From Lentibacillus sediminis (lineage in GTDB: Bacteria > Bacillota > Bacilli > Bacillales > Amphibacillaceae), in NCBI RefSeq assembly GCF_002763455.1, contig NZ_NIXK01000003.1, positions 1 through 64,000 on the forward strand: a stretch of 64,000 nt of DNA, read 5' to 3'. A model generated the notes under the pieces. It saw only the letters and a program-made list of their open reading frames with translations. It was not told the origin of the DNA and did no database searches. The translations under genes were made by a program, and so were the position numbers. This document shows positions 54,073-61,558 of this stretch, piece after piece. Position 1 is the stretch's first letter; every line of letters starts with the position of its first letter.

Positions 54073-54818
54073 TACTGCAGGATAAAACAATTATTGTAAC
54101 AGGTGCCAGCGGAGGAATGGGAAAAGCGGCTGTCGCACTATTGCTGGAAGAAGGCGCAAATGTTGTCGGCTGTGATTTAAATACCGATGTGCTTGATGAA
54201 TTTAAAGACAGCCCCGGCTTTATGGAGTACAAAGGAAACTTATTGGAAGAAGATACAGTTCGTGATATTTTCAAAGCGACATATGAGCGATTTGGTTCCA
54301 TTGATGGCCTGGCTAATATGCTGGGGATTGCTCAAAGCGCCACGTCTATTGACGATGTAAGCCTGGATGAATACAGGAAAATAATGGATGTTAATATGAC
54401 AAGCATTTTTCTAACATGCCGGGAAGCTGCTTTTTACATGAAGAAACAGCAACAGGGGAAAATCGTCAATGTTGGTTCGGTATCCACCACAAGACCAAGA
54501 CCAGGACTGCAAAGCTATGTAGCTTCCAAAGGAGCGGTGGAGGCTTTTTCCAAAGCGCTGGCATTGGAACTCGCACCAAACCAAATTAATGTGAATGTTC
54601 TTCATCCCGGTCCATCCGACACAAATATGCTTGGACAATTTTCAGCTGAAGGTGTGAATGTGGACGAAAGTAAAAAAGAGATTTTTGAAAAAAGTGTGCC
54701 ACTGGGAAGATTGCTGAAACCGGAGGATATTGCACAATCGGTGAAATTCCTGCTATCAGATCAGACAAATATGGTTACCGGGTCCGTTTTCCATGTCGAT
54801 GGCGGAAGAAGTATATAG
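54069..54818 (+). CDS. SDR-family alcohol dehydrogenase (candidate pantoate 4-dehydrogenase)
   Basis: 249 aa classical short-chain dehydrogenase. TGASGGMGKAAVALL (cofactor), Asp in VVGCDLNTD indicating NAD+, NMLGIAQ in place of NAG, catalytic Ser in VNVGSVSTTRPRPGLQ, and Tyr-x3-Lys in YVASKGAVEAFSKALALEL. The start overlaps the preceding stop (ATGA), so the two are coupled. In this pathway it would oxidise the primary alcohol of pantoate to 4-dehydropantoate (EC 1.1.1.106). Substrate is inference. Confidence 0.86.
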   Translation: MILQDKTIIVTGASGGMGKAAVALLLEEGANVVGCDLNTDVLDEFKDSPGFMEYKGNLLEEDTVRDIFKATYERFGSIDGLANMLGIAQSATSIDDVSLDEYRKIMDVNMTSIFLTCREAAFYMKKQQQGKIVNVGSVSTTRPRPGLQSYVASKGAVEAFSKALALELAPNQINVNVLHPGPSDTNMLGQFSAEGVNVDESKKEIFEKSVPLGRLLKPEDIAQSVKFLLSDQTNMVTGSVFHVDGGRSI

Positions 54819-54842
54819 TTTGAACAAAAGGAGAGATGTTTT

Positions 54843-56285
54843 TTGAAAGCACTCCAGATGTATATTAATGGAAAGTGGGTACAGCGTTCAAATGCCAGTT
54901 CAATAGATGTGAAAAATCCATCTAACGGAAAAACGATTGCAACGATTCCCCGCGGAACGGAGGAAGATGTGAATAACGCTGTGCAAGCAGCAAAAACTGC
55001 TTTTCGTGGAGAGGTTTGGCGACAAATAAAAGCGTTTGAACGTGGAGAAATCTTATTTGATATTGCGGATAAAATAAAATCACATAGAGATGAATTGGCT
55101 GAACTGGAATCCACAGACGTAGGGAAACCACTTTCTCAAGGGTATGCGGATGTAGATGCAGCGACTCGCTATTTTCGGTTTTATGGTGGTGCAGCAGATA
55201 AAGTGATGGGCGATACCATCCCGATTGAAGATGGTTTGCTCGATTATGTGGTGCGCGAGCCGGTTGGTGTAACAGCACATATTGTACCATGGAATTACCC
55301 CCTGCAAATTATTTCACGCAGTGTCGCGGCAGCAATTGCGACTGGGAATACAGTAGTGGTGAAAAGTGCAGAAGATACGCCAATGACGGCAATGCGGTTG
55401 ACGGAGTTTTTTGATGAACTGGATTTGCCTGCAGGTGTATTTAATCATGTTACCGGTTACGGGCATGAAGCGGGTGCGGCTTTATCAGGGCATTCGTCCA
55501 TTAATCATGTTACATTTACTGGATCAGTCGGTACGGGAATTGCGGTTGGACAGGCGGCAATGGCTAACGTGGTGCCATCGACGCTCGAGCTTGGCGGGAA
55601 ATCCCCGAATATCGTATTTGCGAACTGTGATATCGAGAAAACCGTGGAAGGTGTTGTCCGCTCCATTATTCAAAATGCCGGTCAAACCTGCTCGGCGGGA
55701 GCAAGACTGCTTGTGGAGGAATCGTTCAAACAGGAATTTTTGGAAAAAGTCGCAGAACGGTTCAAACGTCTGGCGGTGGGGGCAGGAATGCAGGATAAAG
55801 ACCTGGGTCCGATTTTAAATGAAAAGCAATACCGTCATGTCATGGCAATGATTGAATTGGCTAAAGAAGAAGCGAATGTGCTCGTCGGCGGGAATTCGGT
55901 GGCTGTAGAAGGCTATGAAGAAGGATTTTATGTGCAGCCGACCATTATTGACGGGGTTAACAGGAATAGCAGGCTGGCAAAGGAAGAAATCTTTGGCCCG
56001 GTATTAACCGTTTTTACATTTAGAGATACAGAGGAAGCATTGGAATTGGCGAACAGCACCGACTATGGCTTAGTGACAGGTATTTGGACAAAGGATATAA
56101 GTACTGCTCACTATTTGGCAAGCAGAATTGATTCCGGTCAAATCTTTATAAATAATTACGGAGCTGGCGGCGGGGTGCAGATGCCGTTTGGCGGTTATAA
56201 GAAAAGTGGATTTGGAAGAGAAAAAGGATGGGAGGCACTTTATAATTATACGGTGATGAAGAATGTGGCGGTGAAATATAAATAA
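54843..56285 (+). CDS. NAD-dependent aldehyde dehydrogenase (candidate 4-dehydropantoate dehydrogenase)
   Basis: 480 aa, betaine-aldehyde-dehydrogenase-like branch. HIVPWNYPLQI, FTGSVGTGIAV, general base Glu in STLELGGKSPNIVF, catalytic Cys in NAGQTCSAGARLLVEE, and EEIFGPVLTVFTF near the end. TTG start after AAGGAGAG, 24 bp after the SDR. It is the last gene of the cluster. In context it would oxidise 4-dehydropantoate to 3,3-dimethylmalate; another short aldehyde is possible. Confidence 0.87.
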   Translation: MKALQMYINGKWVQRSNASSIDVKNPSNGKTIATIPRGTEEDVNNAVQAAKTAFRGEVWRQIKAFERGEILFDIADKIKSHRDELAELESTDVGKPLSQGYADVDAATRYFRFYGGAADKVMGDTIPIEDGLLDYVVREPVGVTAHIVPWNYPLQIISRSVAAAIATGNTVVVKSAEDTPMTAMRLTEFFDELDLPAGVFNHVTGYGHEAGAALSGHSSINHVTFTGSVGTGIAVGQAAMANVVPSTLELGGKSPNIVFANCDIEKTVEGVVRSIIQNAGQTCSAGARLLVEESFKQEFLEKVAERFKRLAVGAGMQDKDLGPILNEKQYRHVMAMIELAKEEANVLVGGNSVAVEGYEEGFYVQPTIIDGVNRNSRLAKEEIFGPVLTVFTFRDTEEALELANSTDYGLVTGIWTKDISTAHYLASRIDSGQIFINNYGAGGGVQMPFGGYKKSGFGREKGWEALYNYTVMKNVAVKYK

Positions 56286-56398
56286 TCCAAATGGGGATAG
56301 CGTTCAAACTATAGTTTACTGGCTGCAATTTGTTGTTTATTTTGAGAAAGCAGGCTGTCTAAATCAAGGTTTTACTTATCAGAGGATGTGAAAAGTGG

Positions 56399-56977
56399 AT
56401 GGAAATAAGAGAATACCAGGCAAGTGATGAACGGGGCTGGGTACGCTGCCGAACACTTTCCTTTTTAGACACGGCCTATTTTGATAACGTGCTGCCGAAA
56501 AAGGAAACCTATGAACATGAGGCAATCGAACTGGTTGCCATCATCGATCAGCAGGTTGTCGGATTAATCGATGTGGAATGCGAGCAGAATAGGGGCACTG
56601 TCTGCACAGGGGAAAAGGGACTTGGCGGGATGATCTGGCATATCGCTGTCCATCCTGATTTCCAGCGGAAGGGTATTGGGAAACAACTTTTGGCTGAAGC
56701 CGAAACGATCGCGAAGGAGAAGAAACTGGATTATTTGGAAGCATGGACACGGGATGATCAATGGGTCCGTGACTGGTATGAGAAAAACGGATTCGCCAAG
56801 GGGTACAGCTACTTGCAGGTCCATATGGAAGGTGAAGAACTGGGGCAGCTCCAGGGAAGGATCCCTGGTATGCGGCCAGTGGAAGCTTGGGCACATTATA
56901 CAGGGGAGAAAGCCGAAGAGGTAAAAACCGCTTTCAGCCGGGTGTATGAGTGCTGCTGCTATCATAAAAATTTATAA
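56399..56977 (+). CDS. GNAT-family N-acetyltransferase
   Basis: 192 aa. Acetyl-CoA binding motif A is visible as MIWHIAVHPDFQRKGIGKQL (R/Q-x2-G-x-G/A), with motif B in WTRDDQWVRDWYEKNGF. Acceptor unknown. ATG at 56399, 114 bp after the aldehyde dehydrogenase; it ends at a terminator. It may be read through from the cluster but has no evident role in it. Confidence 0.9.
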   Translation: MEIREYQASDERGWVRCRTLSFLDTAYFDNVLPKKETYEHEAIELVAIIDQQVVGLIDVECEQNRGTVCTGEKGLGGMIWHIAVHPDFQRKGIGKQLLAEAETIAKEKKLDYLEAWTRDDQWVRDWYEKNGFAKGYSYLQVHMEGEELGQLQGRIPGMRPVEAWAHYTGEKAEEVKTAFSRVYECCCYHKNL

Positions 56978-56990
56978 AAGGATGCTCATT

Positions 56991-57018
56991 CTCCTCCGTC
57001 TGCGGGCGGAGGATTTTT
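56991..57018 (+). terminator. terminator after the acetyltransferase
   Basis: TCCTCCG ... CGGAGGA stem with an 8-nt loop (TCTGCGGG), followed by TTTTTCG. Confidence 0.85.
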
Positions 57019-57097
57019 CGTTCCGGGGGTCATTGTGGCGGAGGGTTGGTTGCTGTAATATTTACTGTAGAACAGCAAAGGGGAGAGGTTGATAGGG

Positions 57098-58072
57098 ATG
57101 GAGCCAATTATTGAAGTTCAGAATCTTGGAAAGTCTTATCGGAAACGACGGTCGAAAGAAATGATTCATGCAGTGAACGGGATCACTTTTACTGTAAACA
57201 AAGGGGAAATTCTAGGGCTTTTGGGGCCAAATGGGGCGGGAAAGACGACCACCATTAAAATGAATTGCGGGCTGCTTATTCCCGACACTGGCACGATTAT
57301 GGTCAATGGCATCAACAGTAAAAAGAAGCGTTTGGCGGCACTCAAACACATCAGTGCAGTTCTGGAGGGCAACCGGAATTTGTATTGGCGCCTGTCGGTA
57401 CGAGAAAACCTGGAATATTTCGCAGGCAACCGCGGCGTGTCCCGCCGGAATTCAGCAGAGAAAGTGGACGATTTGCTGGGTAAATTTAACCTTAAAGAAA
57501 AGGAGAATGAACTGGTCAACCGGCTGTCGCGCGGCATGCAGCAAAAGCTGGCTATTGCCGTGGCGATGCTTGCGGACAGTGACGTGATTTTGCTGGATGA
57601 GCCAACACTCGGGCTGGATGTGGAAACGGGCTATGAGGTGCGTGAACTGCTGCGGGAGATTGCCCGGGATTATCAGCGGACGATTATTATCAGTTCCCAT
57701 GACATGGATGTCGTGCAGGATCTATGCGAGCGCACGGTGATTGTTAACAAGGGAAAAATTGTAACAGATGATAAAGTCGATAACCTGTTGCGGCTGTTTG
57801 AAGTGAGGGCATATACAATTAAACTTGGCGGGCTGCTGACAGACCAGCAGCAACAGCTTTTGAAAGGGAAATTCCCGCTGCATGAATATATCCCGGATAC
57901 GGCACAGTCGCTATTGGAGATTGAACTAGCCAAAAGTGAAGAGATTTATGAGCTGTTTGATATTTTGCAGCTGGAACATACGCCGGTGGAAGCGATCGAC
58001 CGCAAGACCGTCAACTTTGAGCAAATTTTTATGCAAATCGTAAGGGAGGAATATAAGCATGAGCTTGCTTAA
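57098..58072 (+). CDS. ABC exporter ATP-binding protein
   Basis: 324 aa. Walker A is LLGPNGAGKTT (residues 41-51), Q-loop near AVLEGNRNLYW, signature NRLSRGMQQKLAI, Walker B DVILLDEPTLGLD, and H-loop IISSHDM. The long C-terminal extension is typical of NatA/DrrA-type exporters. ATG at 57098 has GGGGAGAGG at 9 nt. It overlaps the permease start by 14 bp. The substrate is unknown; drug or lipid export is common in the family. Confidence 0.92.
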   Translation: MEPIIEVQNLGKSYRKRRSKEMIHAVNGITFTVNKGEILGLLGPNGAGKTTTIKMNCGLLIPDTGTIMVNGINSKKKRLAALKHISAVLEGNRNLYWRLSVRENLEYFAGNRGVSRRNSAEKVDDLLGKFNLKEKENELVNRLSRGMQQKLAIAVAMLADSDVILLDEPTLGLDVETGYEVRELLREIARDYQRTIIISSHDMDVVQDLCERTVIVNKGKIVTDDKVDNLLRLFEVRAYTIKLGGLLTDQQQQLLKGKFPLHEYIPDTAQSLLEIELAKSEEIYELFDILQLEHTPVEAIDRKTVNFEQIFMQIVREEYKHELA

Positions 58073-58832
58073 TCTTCTTAACGCCAATATCCGCAAAGAA
58101 TATATTGAATTGAAACGGTATTTGCCGAACACGATCGCCATGGTGTTTACCTTTTATTTTATTTTTCTCGGAATGTTTTTGGGAATTCAGTTTGTCGGCG
58201 ACCCTTCCATGCAGGAGATGAATACCCAGTATGCGATTGTCAATTCCGTTTTCTGGTTTTTGGCATTCATGGTGGTCAACAGTATTGGTTATGAAGTGCT
58301 CAATGAGGCAATGCGCGGCACGCTGGAGCAGCTCAGTATGTCACCGATGGGGATTTGGCGGATTATGGGGGCAAGGCTGATCGCAACTACGCTGGTGAAT
58401 TCACTGCTTATCTTGGGACTGCTATTCTTATCTATGCTGACAACGGGACAATGGCTGAATATCGACGTAGTGACCATTTTGCCAATTATGGTTCTGACGC
58501 TTTTCAGCATGTTCGGGATTGGTTTTATGATCGCCGGGATGTCTATTGTGCTGAAGCAGGTGCAGGCTTTCCTGCAGATCTTGCAATTTATTCTGATGGG
58601 CATGACCTTTATCCCGTTAACGGTGGCACCATTCTTCGCTTACCTGCCATTTGTCAAAGGGGTGGATCTGATCAGGGCGGTTATGATTGATGGAATTTCT
58701 TTGAGTCAGATTGGTTTTGGGGATTTTCTGTTTCTTCTCGTTAATGGACTGGTTTACTTTGTACTGGGTCTTGGTATTTTCCTTTATTGTGAGAAAGCTG
58801 CGATGAAGAAAGGGCTGCTTGGGCATTATTAA
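58059..58832 (+). CDS. ABC-2 type permease
   Basis: 257 aa with six predicted membrane helices and the ABC-2 pattern (a long loop after helix 2 with EAMRGTLEQLSMSPMGIWRI). It forms the exporter with the preceding ATPase; the two genes overlap by 14 bp. Confidence 0.9.
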   Translation: MSLLNLLNANIRKEYIELKRYLPNTIAMVFTFYFIFLGMFLGIQFVGDPSMQEMNTQYAIVNSVFWFLAFMVVNSIGYEVLNEAMRGTLEQLSMSPMGIWRIMGARLIATTLVNSLLILGLLFLSMLTTGQWLNIDVVTILPIMVLTLFSMFGIGFMIAGMSIVLKQVQAFLQILQFILMGMTFIPLTVAPFFAYLPFVKGVDLIRAVMIDGISLSQIGFGDFLFLLVNGLVYFVLGLGIFLYCEKAAMKKGLLGHY

Positions 58833-58960
58833 TAGTTTGCCGGGGCTGTACATGTGACAGGCGTTTCCCCATTTTTTCATAAATAGGTACATGTCTGATA
58901 CGCAACTTGTGCGTTTTCCATAGGTTATTAGTGTACCTATTAAGGAAAGGGGAATAAAAT

Positions 58961-59422
58961 ATGAATCGTCATCATGGACATCATCATGGTCCGCATTGCG
59001 GTTGCCCAAAGCAGATTGTCCACCCGACAAAGCATAACTGTGTCAACCAATATTCGGAAAGTGTTGTGGAACACGTACACCCATCTCATACCACGGTAAT
59101 GAACCATCATTTAGTGAAGAATAAGCACTATTATCCGCATTCAACATCCGTGCAAAATACGAGCAACAGTGTGAACGAGTTTGGCGGTGCCTTCAATGTA
59201 CCACCAGGCAACCAGGTAGCTGGCGCGATGTCTCCAGGAGGACCTGGAATGGGGGCAGGCCCAGGGTATGGCTATGGCCCAGGCGCTGGTCCGGGAAATC
59301 AGGAGGCTGGTGCGATGTCGCCGGGAAACTGTGGAAACCAGGTGGCCGGTGCGAACATGCCAGGTTATGGAAATCACTCGTACAACATGCAGCACAATTA
59401 TAAACCGAAGAAATGGCGTTAA
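58961..59422 (+). CDS. CotD-like spore coat protein
   Basis: 153 aa. The N-terminal third is His/Cys-rich as in CotD (HHGPHCGCPKQIVHPTKHNC, then HTTVMNHHLVKNKHYYPHS), the spore-coat signature of Bacillaceae. The C-terminal part is Gly/Pro/Ala-rich with three imperfect repeats of GNQVAGAMSPG or GNQEAGAMSPG. GAAAGGGG precedes ATG. Expected in mother-cell coat assembly. Confidence 0.9.
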   Translation: MNRHHGHHHGPHCGCPKQIVHPTKHNCVNQYSESVVEHVHPSHTTVMNHHLVKNKHYYPHSTSVQNTSNSVNEFGGAFNVPPGNQVAGAMSPGGPGMGAGPGYGYGPGAGPGNQEAGAMSPGNCGNQVAGANMPGYGNHSYNMQHNYKPKKWR

Positions 59423-59427
59423 CATGG

Positions 59428-59460
59428 GAAAGGCTGGCGGATTGCCAGCCTTTTTTTTGG
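59428..59460 (+). terminator. terminator after the coat protein gene
   Basis: AAAGGCTGGC GGATT GCCAGCCTTT stem-loop followed directly by TTTTTGGG. Confidence 0.92.
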
Positions 59461-59482
59461 GGGTGTGGCGTGAGACAGTCAG

Positions 59483-59638
59483 GTTCTCAAGATTTAAAGG
59501 AGAGTGGCTGAGCGCCCGAAAAGATGGATAGATCGTTTCTCAAGATCAAAAGTTGGCAGCTGGGCGCCCGAAAAGGCGGATAGAACGTTTCTCAAGATCA
59601 AATGAGAGTGGCTGCGTGCCTGAAAAGATGGATAGAAC
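59483..59638 (+). repeat. three tandem 52-bp repeats
   Basis: Units at 59483-59534, 59535-59586 and 59587-59638, each exactly 52 bp, sharing GTTTCTCAAGATCAAA at the start and GAAAAGATGGATAGAAC at the end with a variable centre (GCGCCCG). It lies in the gap between convergent genes, after the coat gene terminator. No ORF is conserved across units. The rest of 59461-59729 has no gene. Confidence 0.85.
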
Positions 59639-59729
59639 GGTCCGAACGTCCTCACCTAGCTAGGACCATTCGATAGAGTCATATCTCATCCTAAAAACCT
59701 GTTAATATATCAATTAATAAACAAATCAA

Positions 59730-60635
59730 TTACTCATAATAAGTCCATCGATGCTTTCCAACTGGTTTGAAGTTTTTCTCCAGAATCTTTCTTATTCTCT
59801 GTTTCGATTCCACAATCCCACACCATTCATGAATCCCACTCGTAGTAACCTTCTTCTCCGGAAACAAAATCCGGAACTCTGCAAGAGCACGCAATACAGC
59901 ATCTGTAACCCTTTCACTATGTCCGCATATTTCACAATCGCAATCACTGCTTCTCACGTAAACATCAAATGAGCCGCACTTCTGACAGATAATTCCCTTG
60001 CGAAGCTGATCATAATTATATGATGGCAGTTTTTTATATGGCGAATTATTCATGTGGAGTGACACCAGTTTATCCGCTAACAATCAATGTCTTCTGGTCA
60101 GTTTGCTCAAGATAGAATTCAGTTCATTCAAATATCGTCTTATTTGAGTCGGGAAAATAATAGGCGAGTCGAGGGGCACTTGATAAAGAGTGAATGCTTT
60201 GTTAATGAAAACAACATTAGAGGTAATTGGAAAGTCAAATCCGAGTTGATGAAGAAGCTGCCGCAATAAAGATTCGCTTCTTGCCAGCTGGATTAAAGGG
60301 TCAGTCCATTCTTGTCGGGGCTTCTTGAAGAAGGTATCTCCCTCGTAGTAAAAATCACCTTCATAGTTTTTGATTTCAAATAAATAAATCATCTCTGCGG
60401 TGATTAACAGCGAATCGATTTGGAAAGTAGTGCCTCTTACTGTGAACAGCAGATCGTTCAGCAGCAAGCAGTCACATTGCAGTTTTTCCATCATTGCAAC
60501 AAAAATGCATTCCCCTTCATATCCCTTTTTCAGATTCAGATAATGCTGTTTTTCTTTGAGCGGCAGCGTCATTCTCGGATCGAGGTTCTCAAAGAGGAGC
60601 AGTTCAGCGGGTTTCGTACGGGGTTTAAAAGCCAT
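59730..60635 (-). pseudogene. NERD-domain protein, interrupted by an in-frame TGA
   Basis: The first 183 codons (60635 to 60087) have the NERD nuclease-related domain: YEGECIFVAMM, DSLLITAEMIYLFEIKNYEGDF and WTDPLIQLARSESLLRQLL, with Asp and ExK of a restriction-nuclease-like core. A single TGA at 60086-60084 stops it. The same frame then continues LLADKLVSLHMNNSPYKKLP with a zinc-ribbon-like CQKCGSFD ... CDCEICGHS and a C-terminal helical domain, to 59730. A whole protein would be about 300 aa. A TTG at 60083 could start the second half as a separate protein. Confidence 0.8.
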
Positions 60636-60857
60636 GTTTTCAATTCCTTCTTTCTTTTCTATTAATTTAAAATCATTATACTATATTTTTCCGGAAAATG
60701 GCATCTATGAGTGGAATAATTATTAAGAAATTAATCTTCTTAAAGAGGACTCTTTCTCAGATCGATTCCCTTTCCCATCGGGCACCATTTATTAAAAATC
60801 CTCCAACAGCATTTTAGGAAGAAATTCCCCCTCATGAATTAGCGCCCAACACCACCA

Positions 60858-61412
60858 TCACCGCCCCCCAATCTCCACAGTATTAATAATCCAGGCAATC
60901 TCCTCAGGTGTCTTGTCCATATTGCTGGCCAGCCAGTGCTTGATGACATGGATGCCGCCGCTGATGATAAATGTGCCGGCATATTCTGTGATGTCAGGGT
61001 CGATTTCATTGGTGTCCATCCAGTTTTGGATCAGAAAGCTCCGCGCTACTTCCATCACCCGCCGTTCAAACGAGTCATCGCCGTTTTCATTGAGCAGGGT
61101 CTGGCAGATGTCATATTTGGAGGCAATGTACTCCAGCAGTTTTTCCGTCATTTGCAGTGACTCTTCTTCCCTGGCAAAATTATATTGGCTCAGGTACGCA
61201 TTCATATCGGCAATCAATTCCTCTTCCATTTGTTCCAGCAAATCAAAAGGATCGCGGTAATGGGCATAAAAGGTGGAACGGTTGATATCAGCCTGTTCAC
61301 ATATTTCCTTTACCGTAATTGCTGAGATCTGTTTCTTTTTCAGCAGCACAATTAAGCTGTCTTTCAGCACCATCTTCGTGTATTTTTTCCGCCTGTCCAT
61401 TTTTTTGTTCAT
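60858..61412 (-). CDS. TetR-family regulator, divergent to MMPL exporter
   Basis: 184 aa. TetR helix-turn-helix is ISAITVKEICEQADINRSTF YAHYRD at residues 30-55. The C-terminal domain is of the TetR_C type common beside Firmicute drug or lipid exporters. ATG at 61412; the shared upstream region contains TGTTGTAAATCCAACA (61484-61499), a likely operator. Confidence 0.9.
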   Translation of the reverse strand: MNKKMDRRKKYTKMVLKDSLIVLLKKKQISAITVKEICEQADINRSTFYAHYRDPFDLLEQMEEELIADMNAYLSQYNFAREEESLQMTEKLLEYIASKYDICQTLLNENGDDSFERRVMEVARSFLIQNWMDTNEIDPDITEYAGTFIISGGIHVIKHWLASNMDKTPEEIAWIINTVEIGGR

Positions 61413-61483
61413 AAAACGTTCACTCCTTTAACCAACACTTTTATTCGATCTGTTACCTACAGCACGCATTTTATAAAACTGTT

Positions 61484-61515
61484 TGTTGTAAATCCAACAC
61501 GGTGTCTATTATAAT
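61484..61515 (+). promoter_or_regulatory. TetR operator overlapping the MMPL promoter
   Basis: Inverted repeat TGTTG-TAAATC-CAACA at 61484-61499 covers a -35-like TTGTAA (61486-61491). After 18 bp comes TATAAT (61510-61515). A second CCAACAC half-site lies near 61432. Fits self- and exporter repression by the divergent TetR protein. Confidence 0.6.
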
Positions 61516-61558
61516 ATTAAATGGTTTAAGCAAATGAATCAAGAGAGGGGGAGCTCCG

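Noticed and set aside
50000-56285. Cluster reading as a betaine/choline or D-malate degradation operon
   Set aside because: The aldehyde dehydrogenase and DmlA-like genes alone would allow it, but neither choline enzymes nor malate transporters are present, while PanF-YhdT, the amidase and the beta-alanine enzymes would be unexplained. Kept only as an alternative to test.
59483-59638. CRISPR array
   Set aside because: Units are imperfect along their whole 52 bp with no constant repeat plus unique spacer pattern, only three units, and no cas genes nearby.
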